Source of the DNA: Pseudomonadota bacterium
Lineage (GTDB): Bacteria; Myxococcota_A; UBA796; SXON01
Direction of reading: 5' to 3'
Length of the DNA: 64,000 nt
NCBI GenBank assembly: GCA_005778355.1
Contig: SXON01000034.1
Location: 1 to 64,000, forward strand
Of this stretch, positions 56,220 through 64,000 are shown one piece after another; position 1 is the stretch's first letter; every line of letters begins with the position of its first letter. Under the pieces are notes generated by a model. The model worked only from the letters and a program-made list of their open reading frames with translations, was not told where the DNA came from and made no database searches. The position numbers were made by a program, and so were the translations under genes.

Positions 56220-56264
56220 CGGCCGGGCTTGCTTCCTAGCTAGCTGCGAGGGGACACCCGGCCG
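56220..56264 (+). other. Structured 5' leader hairpin before the small lipoprotein
   Basis: CGGCCGGG (56220-56227) pairs with CCCGGCCG (56257-56264), and an outer pair GGTCTC (56214-56219) with GAGACC (56282-56287) encloses it. The leader could regulate stability or translation; no known riboswitch class is recognised. Confidence 0.45.
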
Positions 56265-56313
56265 TGCCGGAAAAACCGCAAGAGACCAACAACAAACTCG
56301 AGGAGACACACAC

Positions 56314-56430
56314 ATGTCGTTCATCAAGCCCCTGCTCGCCTTCTTCGCCGCCGCGTTCCTCGGCGCCGCCGCCGTCGCCTGTGATGACGGTGGCGACAGC
56401 AACGCCTGCAACGCCTGCGACGCCGAGTAA
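56314..56430 (+). CDS. 38-residue lipoprotein with Cys-rich mature peptide
   Basis: Too short for routine gene finders but well supported: GAGGAG about ten bases before the ATG, a clear lipobox (hydrophobic [17 protein letters not shown], cysteine 23) and a stop at 56428. The mature peptide would be only 16 residues beginning with the lipid Cys and containing CNAC. A promoter lies upstream and a strong terminator follows, so it forms its own transcription unit, like Lpp-type small lipoproteins. The CxxC-like pair could bind metal or form a disulphide. Function unknown; no family is recognised. Confidence 0.75.
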   Translation: MSFIKPLLAFFAAAFLGAAAVACDDGGDSNACNACDAE

Positions 56431-56484
56431 CTCTCAAGAGTTCTCGCGCCTCTAGCGAGGTAGCGGACCGAAAGGTCAAAACGG

Positions 56485-56522
56485 ACCCCCGGGTTGGAAA
56501 CAGCCCGGGGGTTCGTCGTTTT
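56485..56522 (+). terminator. Rho-independent terminator after the small lipoprotein
   Basis: The arm ACCCCCGGG (56485-56493) pairs with CCCGGGGGT (56504-56512), with TT/GA extension and a GC-rich loop of about six bases, followed by TTCGTCGTTTT. It ends the small lipoprotein transcript and separates it from pyrH. Confidence 0.8.
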
Positions 56523-56558
56523 GTCTCTCCGGCACCTCGGCATGGGCGCGGGACCCGC

Positions 56559-56580
56559 CGGCCGGATAAATCGCCGGCCG
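56559..56580 (+). promoter_or_regulatory. Hairpin covering the pyrH start codon
   Basis: CGGCCGG (56559-56565) pairs with CCGGCCG (56574-56580) around an eight-base AU-rich loop; the last paired base is the G of the GTG start. No Shine-Dalgarno sequence is visible, so pyrH translation may depend on opening this stem. Confidence 0.4.
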
Positions 56581-57317
56581 TGCCCAACAAACCTGTGTAC
56601 AAGCGCATCCTCCTCAAGCTCAGCGGCGAGATGCTGGCGGGCGACAAGGACTTCGGCCTCGAGCCCACGGTCCTGGGGCGTCTCGCGGAGGAGCTGATCG
56701 AGGTCCGCGCCCTTGGCGTGCAGATGGGCCTGGTGATCGGTGGCGGCAACATCTGGCGCGGCCTCGCGGGCGCCGAGAAGGGTATGGAACGGGCTCATGC
56801 CGACTACATGGGCATGCTGGCCACCGTGATCAACTCGCTGGCCCTGCAAGACGCACTCGAGCGTCGCGGCTGCTACACCCGCGTGATGAGCGCGCTCCGC
56901 ATCGAGCAGGTGTGCGAGCCGTACATCCGGCGTCGGGCGGTGGCGCACCTGGAAAAGGGCCGAGTGGTCATCTTCGCGGCGGGTACCGGCAATCCTTACT
57001 TCTCCACCGACTCTGCCGCCGCTCTGCGCGCTGCCGAGATCGGCGCCGACGTGATCCTCAAGGCCACCAAGGTCGACGGGGTGTACGACAAGGATCCGAA
57101 AAAACACGCCGACGCCGTTCGTTTCGACACCATCGACCCCTTCGAGGCCCTGCGCAAGGGGCTGAAGGTGGCCGACGCGACGGCCATCGCGTTGGCGATG
57201 GAGAACAAGACACGGATGATCGTCTTCGACCTCAGCGTCCCCGGCAACATCCGCCGGGTGGTGCTCGGCGAGCCGGTAGGCACGATGGTCACCGGAACCG
57301 TGGTCACGAACAACTAG
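56580..57317 (+). CDS. pyrH: UMP kinase
   Basis: The 245-aa product (GTG start) has the amino-acid-kinase fold of bacterial UMP kinase: [24 protein letters not shown], the [18 protein letters not shown] segment, [17 protein letters not shown] and [14 protein letters not shown]. It phosphorylates UMP to UDP with ATP and is essential for pyrimidine nucleotides. It is the first gene of a housekeeping run with frr, uppS, cdsA and rseP, an order widely conserved in bacteria; rpsB and tsf, usually upstream, are absent here. Confidence 0.96.
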   Translation: MPNKPVYKRILLKLSGEMLAGDKDFGLEPTVLGRLAEELIEVRALGVQMGLVIGGGNIWRGLAGAEKGMERAHADYMGMLATVINSLALQDALERRGCYTRVMSALRIEQVCEPYIRRRAVAHLEKGRVVIFAAGTGNPYFSTDSAAALRAAEIGADVILKATKVDGVYDKDPKKHADAVRFDTIDPFEALRKGLKVADATAIALAMENKTRMIVFDLSVPGNIRRVVLGEPVGTMVTGTVVTNN

Positions 57318-57342
57318 CGGGGTTCGCCCCTAAGGAACGCCC

Positions 57343-57906
57343 ATGTCTGACGAGTATACCAAGGGGGCGGCCGACGACATGGCCAAGACCCTCGACCAGC
57401 TCAAGCGCGATCTGCTCGGCGTGCGCACCGGGCGCGCCACCCCGAGCCTGATTGAGCACCTCCCCGTCGAGGTGCAAAGCTACGGCTCCACCATGCACCT
57501 CAAGGAGCTCGGCGGCATCACTGCCCCCGACGCGCGCCTCCTGATGGTGAACCCCTGGGACAAGGGCACCATCAAGGACATCGAGCGTGCCATCGCGGTG
57601 AGCGGCCTCGGCTTCAACCCGCAGAGCGACGGCCAGGTGATCCGCATCCCGATCCCGGCCCTCACCGGTGAACGTCGCCAGCAGCTGGTGAAGATCGTCA
57701 AGCAGCACCTCGAAGACGCCAAGGTCCGCGTGCGGCAGGTGCGTCGCGACTACAACGAGATGCTCAAGACCGCTTGCGACGACGGCGACCTGACCGAGGA
57801 CCAGCTCACCAAGGCGCTGGAGAAGGTGCAGAAGTCCACCGACGAGTTCTGCAAGAAGGTCGACGACATGGGTGCTTCGAAGGAGAAGGAGATCCTCGAG
57901 GTCTGA
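57343..57906 (+). CDS. frr: Ribosome recycling factor
   Basis: The 187-aa product is full length for RRF (about 185): the LRTGRATP-like motif GVRTGRATPSLIEHLPVEVQSYGS near residue 30, the PWDKGTIKDIERAI hinge and the long C-terminal helical arm RRQQLVKIVKQHLEDAKVRVRQVRRDYNE. It dissociates post-termination ribosomes with EF-G. The stop codon overlaps the uppS start (TGATG), 25 bases after pyrH. Confidence 0.97.
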   Translation: MSDEYTKGAADDMAKTLDQLKRDLLGVRTGRATPSLIEHLPVEVQSYGSTMHLKELGGITAPDARLLMVNPWDKGTIKDIERAIAVSGLGFNPQSDGQVIRIPIPALTGERRQQLVKIVKQHLEDAKVRVRQVRRDYNEMLKTACDDGDLTEDQLTKALEKVQKSTDEFCKKVDDMGASKEKEILEV

Positions 57907-58628
57907 TGAAGGTTCCCGCGCACGTCGCCATCATCATGGACGGCAACGGCCGCTGGGCCGAGGGCCGAGGCTTGCCGCGCGTGCGTGGCCACGAGGAGGG
58001 CGCGGAGAGCGTGCGGGCGATCACCACCGCCTGCCGGGAGCTCGGCTGCAAGGCGCTCACGCTCTACAGCTTCTCCACGGAGAACTGGAAGCGGCCAGAG
58101 GACGAAGTGGGCGCGCTCATGGGACTCCTGGCGCGCTATCTGGTCCAGGAGCGTCGCGAGATTCTGGACAATGACATCCGGCTGAACGCGGTCGGCCAGC
58201 TGGATCGCCTGCCGATGGCCGTTCGCGCGGCGTTGAAAGAACTCATGTTCGCCAGTCGCGACAACAAGGGCATGGTCCTCACCCTTGCCCTCTCCTACGG
58301 TTCGCGACACGAAATCGTCGAGGCGGCCCGAGCGCTGGCGAAGAAGTGTGCGTCGGGTCGGCTTCGTCCCGACCAGATCGACGAGGCCGCCTTTTCCGCC
58401 GAGCTGCAGACGGCCGGTCTGCCTGATCCCGACCTGCTCATCCGCACCAGCGGCGAGCTACGCATCAGCAACTTCATGCTCTGGCAGCTCGCCTACGCCG
58501 AGATCTTCGTGACCGACGTGCTCTGGCCCGACTTCCGCCGCGCGGAGCTCGAGGCGGCGTTCACCGCCTACGGTAGCCGGGAGCGACGCTTTGGCCTCAC
58601 CGGCGCCCAGCTCCGGAAGCCCACCTAG
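57906..58628 (+). CDS. uppS: Undecaprenyl diphosphate synthase (UppS)
   Basis: The ATG at 57906 overlaps the frr stop; upstream frame is shadow. The 240-aa product has the cis-prenyltransferase motifs: IIMDGNGRWA with catalytic Asp12, GHEEG, LYSFSTENWKRP, and late DLLIRTSGELRISNFMLWQLAYAE. It condenses isopentenyl diphosphates to the C55 carrier lipid used for peptidoglycan and O-antigen. The stop overlaps the cdsA start (TAGTG). Confidence 0.97.
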   Translation: MKVPAHVAIIMDGNGRWAEGRGLPRVRGHEEGAESVRAITTACRELGCKALTLYSFSTENWKRPEDEVGALMGLLARYLVQERREILDNDIRLNAVGQLDRLPMAVRAALKELMFASRDNKGMVLTLALSYGSRHEIVEAARALAKKCASGRLRPDQIDEAAFSAELQTAGLPDPDLLIRTSGELRISNFMLWQLAYAEIFVTDVLWPDFRRAELEAAFTAYGSRERRFGLTGAQLRKPT

Positions 58629-59428
58629 TGGGGGCGCGTCTCCTCGCCGGCGTGGTGGGCCTGGCCATCGTCCTGCCCATCCTGTGGACCGGTGGCTGGC
58701 TGGTCACGGCGCTGGTGGCCTTCGTGGTGCTGGTGGCGATGGACGAGTGGTCCACGATGATGGCGGGGCCGCAGGCCGAGCGTCGCAACCGGCATCGTGC
58801 GTTCATGATCCCCGCGGGCCTCGCGGTGTTCCTCGGCATCCTGCTGGTCCCCCCTGAGCTGCGGCTGACCATCCCGGCGGTGGCGGTCATCCTCGGCCTG
58901 TGCTTCGCGATGTTCGCGGAGAAAGACGTGGTCCAGGCTGGGAGCGATGCCGTTCGCTACGTCGTCGGCCTGCTCTACGCGCCGATGTTGATGGCGCCTC
59001 TGGTGTGGTTACGCGGCCGCGACGACGGCATGGCGATGGTGCTCTACCTGCTCGCTGTCACCTGGCTCGGCGACACGGGTGCCTACTTCGCAGGACGCTT
59101 CTTCGGCCGTACCAAGCTCTTCGAGCGCGTGTCGCCGAAGAAGACCATCGAGGGCGGCCTCGGCGGCCTCTTGCTCAGCGCACTCGGTGGCACGCTGATC
59201 GCGCGCCAGGCTGGGCTTCCCTTCGGATTTGCCGAGGCGATCCTCCTCTCGGCCTTGCTCGACGTGGCCGGCGTGGTGGGCGATCTCGCCGAGAGCCTGC
59301 TCAAGCGCGCCTGGGGCGTGAAAGATTCGGGATGGATCATGCCGGGACACGGCGGCATCCTCGATCGCATCGACTCGCTGCTTTTTACCGCGCCGCTTCT
59401 CTGGGCGTGGCTACTCATTCGGCCGTGA
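58628..59428 (+). CDS. cdsA: Phosphatidate cytidylyltransferase
   Basis: The GTG at 58628 overlaps the uppS stop. The 266-aa membrane protein has about eight helices and the CDP-diglyceride synthetase signature SPKKTIEGGLGGLL ... VGDLAESLLKRAWGVKDSG ... PGHGGILDRIDS. It makes CDP-diacylglycerol from CTP and phosphatidic acid, the precursor of all phospholipids. The stop overlaps the rseP start (GTGA). Confidence 0.96.
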   Translation: MGARLLAGVVGLAIVLPILWTGGWLVTALVAFVVLVAMDEWSTMMAGPQAERRNRHRAFMIPAGLAVFLGILLVPPELRLTIPAVAVILGLCFAMFAEKDVVQAGSDAVRYVVGLLYAPMLMAPLVWLRGRDDGMAMVLYLLAVTWLGDTGAYFAGRFFGRTKLFERVSPKKTIEGGLGGLLLSALGGTLIARQAGLPFGFAEAILLSALLDVAGVVGDLAESLLKRAWGVKDSGWIMPGHGGILDRIDSLLFTAPLLWAWLLIRP

Positions 59429-61077
59429 CCGTCCTCTACGCCGTCGCCGCCGTCTTGCTCATCGGCGCGCTGATCCTCGTCCACGAGACGGGCCACTACG
59501 TGGTGGGGCGGATCTTCGGCGTGGGCGTGAAGGTGTTCTCGATCGGCTTTGGTCCGCGCTTGTTCGGCGTGAAGGTCGGCCAGACCGACTTCCGCGTGAG
59601 CGCCATCCCCTTTGGCGGCTACGTGCGCTGGGTGGGGGCCGACCCCTTCGCCGACGGCGGGGCCGACGACGACGACTGGATCGACGCCAAGGGCAGCTTC
59701 GTCCACAAGCCGGCGTGGCAACGGCTGCTGGTGGTGCTCGCCGGTCCCGCCACGAACCTCGTCCTGCCTGTCGTCGTGTTCACGGCGTTGATGTTTGCCG
59801 GGGAGCCCCAGCCGATCGCCGACGTTGGCCGCGTGGAGCGCGAGGGCGCCGCTTGGAATGCCGGCTTGCGGGCCGGCGACCGCCTCGTCGAAGTCGATGG
59901 TCAGCCCGTGCTCACCTGGGTCGACGTCATCGACAGCTTCATTGCCGACGAGGCGGATCCGGTCGAGATCGTGGTGGAGCGAGACGGGGCGCGGCTCCCG
60001 TTGACGCTGGCCAGCGCCGATGTCGACTTGCCGCTGACGCCGTGGGACTACGGCTTCGACAACGACGCCCCCGACACCACTCTGGTCGTGGACGACCCGG
60101 CCAGTCCGGCGGCGCGAGCGGGCTTGCGCACGGGCGACAAGCTGACGGCGATCGATGGCGCGCCGGTGCGCAGTTTCTTCGAGCTCGAGCGGGCGCTGGC
60201 TCGGGCCAACCAGGTGCGAATCGAGGCGAGTCGAGGAGCGGAAGCCCTGGACCTGACCGTAGTGGCCGAGTCCGGCTGGGCGTCGAGCCCGGCGCTGGTT
60301 GACGACGACACGTACCGACGCTTCGGCCTCGCCAGCGCCACCCTCTCGGTGGCGTCCTTCGCCGAGGGCTCCGCCGCTGAGAAGGCGGGCGTCCGTGTCG
60401 GCGACCGCCTCCTACGGGTGGCTGGTCGCGACGTGTACGCCTGGACAGACGTGGTGCGCGCCGTGGCCGAGTCGGCAGAAGGGGAGGGCGAGGCCCAGGA
60501 GGCGCGACCGGTGGAGCTCATCGTGCGTCGCGACGGCACGGTGGCCACGATCGTCGCCACCCCTGACGTGCAGGAGGTGACAGACGACCTGGGCCGGTAC
60601 CGTATACGCCCGATGCTGGGCATCGGCGGCGGTGGAGCCTGGATCGCGGCGCCGGAGGTGCCGCGCGAGTACCCGCTCCCCCAGGCCTTCGTCAGGGGTG
60701 CGAACGAGACCTACCTGCTCGGCAGTTTCGTGGTCAAACAGGTGGGCCTGCTCGTGACCGGTGGTGCTTCGGTACAGAAGAGTCTGGGCGGGCCCCCGGA
60801 GATTTTTCGGCAAGCCATGGCCGCCGCGGAACGTGGAGTCTTCGACTACGCGCGGCTCATGGGCCAGCTCAGCATCAGCCTCGGCGTGCTGAACCTCTTG
60901 CCGGTCCCGGTGCTCGACGGCGGGCAGATCGTGATGTACGCGGCCGAGCTGGTGCGTGGGCGGCCGTTGCCGGTGCGCCTGCGGGAGCGCTTGCAGCAAG
61001 TCGGCGTGGTGATGTTGCTCACGCTGCTCTTGTTCGTCCTGGTGTTCGACATTCACCGCTGGATCACGGAGTCCTGA
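59425..61077 (+). CDS. rseP: Site-2 protease RseP with three PDZ domains
   Basis: The GTG at 59425 overlaps the cdsA stop. The 550-aa product has an N-terminal zinc motif HETGH (H20, E21, H24; HExGH is typical), the GGYV/GxGPR turn, then three PDZ-like segments (GLRAGDRLVEVDG, GLRTGDKLTAIDG, GVRVGDRLLRVAG) and the C-terminal NLLPVPVLDGGQI motif with the third zinc ligand. It cleaves membrane-embedded anti-sigma factors. E. coli RseP has two PDZ domains and 450 residues, so the third PDZ is notable. No anti-sigma gene is nearby. Confidence 0.95.
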   Translation: MTVLYAVAAVLLIGALILVHETGHYVVGRIFGVGVKVFSIGFGPRLFGVKVGQTDFRVSAIPFGGYVRWVGADPFADGGADDDDWIDAKGSFVHKPAWQRLLVVLAGPATNLVLPVVVFTALMFAGEPQPIADVGRVEREGAAWNAGLRAGDRLVEVDGQPVLTWVDVIDSFIADEADPVEIVVERDGARLPLTLASADVDLPLTPWDYGFDNDAPDTTLVVDDPASPAARAGLRTGDKLTAIDGAPVRSFFELERALARANQVRIEASRGAEALDLTVVAESGWASSPALVDDDTYRRFGLASATLSVASFAEGSAAEKAGVRVGDRLLRVAGRDVYAWTDVVRAVAESAEGEGEAQEARPVELIVRRDGTVATIVATPDVQEVTDDLGRYRIRPMLGIGGGGAWIAAPEVPREYPLPQAFVRGANETYLLGSFVVKQVGLLVTGGASVQKSLGGPPEIFRQAMAAAERGVFDYARLMGQLSISLGVLNLLPVPVLDGGQIVMYAAELVRGRPLPVRLRERLQQVGVVMLLTLLLFVLVFDIHRWITES

Positions 61078-61084
61078 GGGGGCG

Positions 61085-61750
61085 ATGCCAGCCGGACTCA
61101 TCATCGACACGGCCTCGCCCTGCATCGGTATCGCCGCCTTCGACGGGGCGGGACAGCTCGTCTATCGCTGGTCGCAGCGTATCGTGGCGGGCGCCGACGG
61201 GGTCTTGAGTCCCGCGCTGGCTGGGGCGGTCCGGGCGCTCGGTCCCGGCGACTTCGCCATCGGCGCGGTGATCGGCCCCGGTGCCTTCACCGGCGTGCGC
61301 GTGGGCCTCTCCCACGCGCTTGGGCTGGCCGAGGCGCGGGGCTCGGGTCTCATCCCGATCAACGCCCTGCTCCTGCGTGCCGCGCCCTGGCACGGCTTTG
61401 CCAGCGTACTCGCGCTTCTTGATGCAAAAAAAGGACGGGTATACGCACAACGTTTCGATGTGCGCGAACGGATTCCGGTGGCTCTCGACGAGGCGTGCGA
61501 CATCGACCCTGCGGCGCTCGACTTCCCCCGCTACACGCTCGCCACGGGCGAGGGGGCGGAGGTGTATCGATCGCTCCTGCTCGATCGCGACGCGCTGGTG
61601 GCGCACGACGCGGCGGAGAGCGTGCTGGCACGAGTGGGGGCGTTGCTGACCTTGCCCGCCGTGGATCCCGCCGCAGTGAGGCCGCTCTACGTGCGCGAGC
61701 CCGACGCGAAGCCTCCGGTGCTCTCGGGTGTAACTCTGGTACAATCATAG
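61085..61750 (+). CDS. tsaB: tRNA threonylcarbamoyladenosine biosynthesis protein TsaB
   Basis: The 221-aa product matches TsaB in its ASKHA fold: GLIIDTASPCIGIAAFD at the N-terminus, GAVIGPGAFTGVRVGLSHALGLAEA and LLDAKKGRVYAQRF. It is the partner of TsaD in making t6A, and here belongs to the same modification pathway as tcdA at 50.3 kb. It follows rseP by seven bases, so is probably in the same operon. Confidence 0.93.
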   Translation: MPAGLIIDTASPCIGIAAFDGAGQLVYRWSQRIVAGADGVLSPALAGAVRALGPGDFAIGAVIGPGAFTGVRVGLSHALGLAEARGSGLIPINALLLRAAPWHGFASVLALLDAKKGRVYAQRFDVRERIPVALDEACDIDPAALDFPRYTLATGEGAEVYRSLLLDRDALVAHDAAESVLARVGALLTLPAVDPAAVRPLYVREPDAKPPVLSGVTLVQS

Positions 61751-61775
61751 ACGCCCCTTCTCACTCGGAGGTCGA

Positions 61776-62000
61776 ATGGAAAGTCACGAGGTCGAGCTTC
61801 TCCAGTCCCTGGCGGCGGAACATGACGAGCTGCGCTATCTGTGGTCGCGACACCAGACCATGGAAAAGGACCTCGCCCGCCTGGACTCGATCCGCAACCC
61901 CTCGCCGACCGAGCGTAAGGAAATCACCGACTTGAAGCGGAACAAGCTCAAGGGCAAGGAGCGTATGCAAGCGATCCTCGACGCCCACAAGGGCCTGTAA
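61776..62000 (+). CDS. DUF465/YdcH-family small protein
   Basis: The 74-aa product has the short coiled-coil layout of DUF465: an N-terminal HELL/HDEL segment, LDSIRN, and the charged ITDLKRNKLKGKERMQAIL end. Family members are small cytoplasmic alpha-helical hairpins of unknown role. The ATG at 61776 follows CGGAGG at ideal spacing. It is 25 bases after tsaB and likely in the same operon. Confidence 0.82.
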   Translation: MESHEVELLQSLAAEHDELRYLWSRHQTMEKDLARLDSIRNPSPTERKEITDLKRNKLKGKERMQAILDAHKGL

Positions 62001-62036
62001 GCGGGAACCCCCTGGGTTGGATAGGCGTCCGGCTCA

Positions 62037-63044
62037 ATGACGGGCCTTCGCATCGCAGTCCTCGGCGCCACCGGCTCGGTGGGCGAGGCGATCTTGTCGC
62101 AACTAGGCGATTCCGCGTTCGCCGAGTGCGAGGTGGTTCCTTTCGCCTCCCGCGCGGCGCGCGTGGAGTCGGTCGCCATGGGGGAACGCACGCTCCCGAT
62201 TCGGCTGCTGGCCGACGTGCACGACATCAGGCCTCGACTGGCCTTCTGCGCCTTGCCGCCCGGTATCGCCCGGCAGGTGGTGCCCGACCTCGTGGCGCGC
62301 GGCATCTTCGTGATCGACGTGGGTAATTCCACCGCCGGGGTGGTCGACGCGCCCCTGGTCTTGCCCACCGTCCGGCCACCCAACCCGGCCGACATCGCTG
62401 CTGCCGGGGCCGCGCGCACCCCGTCTCCGGTGGGTTGGCTGCTCGCCACGGCGCTCGCCCCACTTTTCCGGGCGGGGGTCTCCAGAGTCACCGGCCTCGT
62501 CAACCTCCCGGCGACGGCCCACGGGCGCGCCGCCAGCGCCGAGCTCTCCGAGCAGGTGGTGGCGTCGTTCAACCTCAAAGACCCGCCCCGGCGCATCTTT
62601 GCCGAGGGCCTCGCCTTCGACACGCTGCCTGAAGACACGGCTAGCGGCGAGTGGAGCGAACGCGAGGGCCTCGCGGCCGCCGAGGTGGCCGAAATCCTCG
62701 GCGTGGATCCGGGTCGGCTCGGTGTCCAGGTGGTCACCCAGCCGATCTTCGCGGGGCTCACGGCCGCGCTCTACGCGCGCGGCGCGGTCGACACGGCCGC
62801 GGCAGAAGACCTGCTCCGCGGCTCGCCCGGTCTTGCCTCCGCCTCCCGCGCCACGCTGGTCCGTCCGCGCAAGGTGATGGGACGCACCCCGGTGTATTGG
62901 ACCGGCCTTCGCGACGATCCCGGCAACGAGGGCGTTCACATCTGGCTCGCGGGCGACAACCTCGCCGGTGCCGGTGCCGCCGTGCCCATCGCCGTGGCTG
63001 AAGCCGTTCTCGAGGCCGGTCTGCTCTCCACGCTGGAGGCCTGA
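62037..63044 (+). CDS. Aspartate-semialdehyde dehydrogenase homologue lacking the catalytic cysteine (Usg-like)
   Basis: The 335-aa product has the Asd fold: GATGSVGEAIL at the N-terminus, FCALPPGIA, VIDVGNSTA, VTGLVNLPATAHGRAASAEL, the long C-terminal alpha/beta domain and the GDNLAGAGAA end. In active enzymes the segment here reading ARTPSPVGW has NPNCTT with the catalytic Cys; no Cys remains there (only C31 and C71). It therefore resembles E. coli Usg, an Asd paralogue of unknown function, not a working dehydrogenase. Its stop overlaps the next start. Confidence 0.85.
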   Translation: MTGLRIAVLGATGSVGEAILSQLGDSAFAECEVVPFASRAARVESVAMGERTLPIRLLADVHDIRPRLAFCALPPGIARQVVPDLVARGIFVIDVGNSTAGVVDAPLVLPTVRPPNPADIAAAGAARTPSPVGWLLATALAPLFRAGVSRVTGLVNLPATAHGRAASAELSEQVVASFNLKDPPRRIFAEGLAFDTLPEDTASGEWSEREGLAAAEVAEILGVDPGRLGVQVVTQPIFAGLTAALYARGAVDTAAAEDLLRGSPGLASASRATLVRPRKVMGRTPVYWTGLRDDPGNEGVHIWLAGDNLAGAGAAVPIAVAEAVLEAGLLSTLEA

Positions 63045-64000
63045 TGTTTGCGCTTCTTCTCGCCTCGGCGAACCTCGTCACCGGGCATGCCTGGGCCATA
63101 CCCGACCACGAGGTGGCTGCTTTCGGCACCTCCTCTGAGGTGTCGCGCGTCGTGGCCTCGCCGGAAGGGGGTTGGGTCGCGTGGTCCACCGAGGATGGCC
63201 AGGTGGTGGCGCTCGACACTACGACCTGGAGCGAGTGGCCGGTCGACCTCGCGGGCGGCACCGCCGCTGGGGCGATTGCGCTGGGCGGCGCGCCCGGGAG
63301 CACCTACCTCGCGGTCGCCACGACCGACGACGCCGTGGAGATCTACGCGCTCAGCGTGTACGACGGGGCCGTTTACCAGCGCACCGTGATCCCCGAGGAC
63401 GGGGTGCTCGACCTCGCGGTCGACAGCGAGAAGCTGTTCGTCGTCGCCGATACCAGCGGCTACGCGACCGTCGTGAGCTACGGCGTGACCACCGGTGCGC
63501 TCGACAGCGGTAGTGCGTTGCTCAACTACGACGGCTTCGTGGCCTTCGGCGCGCGGGTGAGCTCCACCGACAGCGTCAGCGACGAAGGCACCGCTGACCC
63601 TGCCACCACCGCGAGCTACCTCTACGTGCTCCACACCGACGCCTACCTGTCGCGCATCGACGTGGCGTCGTACACCGACACCTCGTCCACCTACGCGGGC
63701 GGCGGCAATCTCGTCGACATGTGGGTGGACGGCGGCGACGTGGTGTGGATGGCCGACGGCACCGGCGAGGCCGGCAGCTTCGCCTACATGATCGGCGACA
63801 CGTCCGACCTGGAGCTCTTCTGGGATTCCACCAAGATCGGCGCGGTCTGGCAGCTGACGGGCAGCACCTCAGGCGGCTACCTCGCGGGCGCGACCGGCGA
63901 AGGCGCCCACTTCTTCGAGGTGATCGACGGCATCTCGCTCGCCGAGGAGGTCGCCTCGGTCGACCTGGCCGGTATCAACGACATGGTGGGCACCGAGGGA
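63044..64000 (+). CDS. Secreted protein with repeated beta-propeller-like blades (partial)
   Basis: The ATG at 63044 overlaps the Usg stop (TGATG). The frame is open to the right edge (319 codons). The N-terminus has a signal peptide (MFALLLASANLVTGHAWA, cleavage near residue 18). Repeated segments of the form VASPEGGWVAWSTEDGQVVALDTTTW look like WD40/NHL-type blades. Family not recognised. It may be a surface binding protein; no catalytic motif is seen in the visible part. Confidence 0.6.
   Translation, partial: MFALLLASANLVTGHAWAIPDHEVAAFGTSSEVSRVVASPEGGWVAWSTEDGQVVALDTTTWSEWPVDLAGGTAAGAIALGGAPGSTYLAVATTDDAVEIYALSVYDGAVYQRTVIPEDGVLDLAVDSEKLFVVADTSGYATVVSYGVTTGALDSGSALLNYDGFVAFGARVSSTDSVSDEGTADPATTASYLYVLHTDAYLSRIDVASYTDTSSTYAGGGNLVDMWVDGGDVVWMADGTGEAGSFAYMIGDTSDLELFWDSTKIGAVWQLTGSTSGGYLAGATGEGAHFFEVIDGISLAEEVASVDLAGINDMVGTEG

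Noticed and set aside
62037-63044. Naming the gene asd
   Set aside because: The catalytic cysteine segment is absent, so a working aspartate-semialdehyde dehydrogenase is unlikely.

Overview
The window is GC-rich, densely packed DNA that most resembles a Myxococcota (myxobacterial-type) chromosome. This is inferred from gene content: Asp-rich lipoproteins with MopE-type and thrombospondin-3 metal-binding repeats, a Cys/hydrophobic/Arg C-terminal sorting tail of the MYXO-CTERM kind, a DUF2330 protein, and a Ser/Thr kinase fused to an ATPase and helical repeats. I found no tRNA, rRNA, CRISPR array, insertion sequence or phage gene, and no gene-free stretch longer than about 210 bases.

Layout. 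1-3.6 kb: a partial FAD oxidoreductase, then two divergent translationally coupled lipoprotein genes (a CxxC thioredoxin-like protein and an S37-type peptidase). 3.6-10.2 kb: the most unusual locus, a stand-alone lipoxygenase, a CYP74-like cytochrome P450 fused to a second lipoxygenase, and a divergent cyclic-nucleotide-domain patatin phospholipase. Together these look like a complete oxylipin pathway (lipid release, peroxidation, hydroperoxide conversion). 10.3-15.8 kb: two large secreted proteins (Asp-box repeats, FG-GAP repeats). 15.8-22.5 kb (minus strand): a MarR-controlled operon of ABC ATPase, two FtsX/MacB-type permeases, a LolA-like protein and a beta-barrel protein, which looks like an envelope export system. 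22.7-28.7 kb: DUF2330 protein, two-component pair, MoxR/VWA pair, Bax-inhibitor-1 family protein and RlmE. 28.8-39.7 kb: TSP3/VWA lipoprotein, EngB, an LpxH-like phosphoesterase, MtnA, a Lys/Ala-rich protein and the giant kinase. 39.7-46.2 kb (minus): WYL regulator, an M16 protease pair and a degenerate HD-GYP protein with a helical-repeat partner. 46.2-54.1 kb: glucokinase, sarcosine-oxidase-like flavoprotein, GGDEF-EAL protein, TcdA and an O-antigen-ligase-like protein. 54.2-64 kb: a beta-helix/MopE-repeat protein, a tiny lipoprotein with its own promoter and terminator, then the housekeeping run pyrH-frr-uppS-cdsA-rseP-tsaB, a DUF465 protein, a cysteine-less Asd homologue (Usg-like) and a partial secreted protein.

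Two window-wide patterns stand out. The 8-base palindrome GTCGCGAC occurs about 34 times where two or three would be expected, but is absent from 10.2-24.0 kb. Several exported proteins have exceptionally short signal sequences. Many adjacent genes overlap by 1-4 bases (ATGA, GTGA, TGATG), so operons are strongly coupled. All starts, family names and functions come from reading the sequence; no database search was run.
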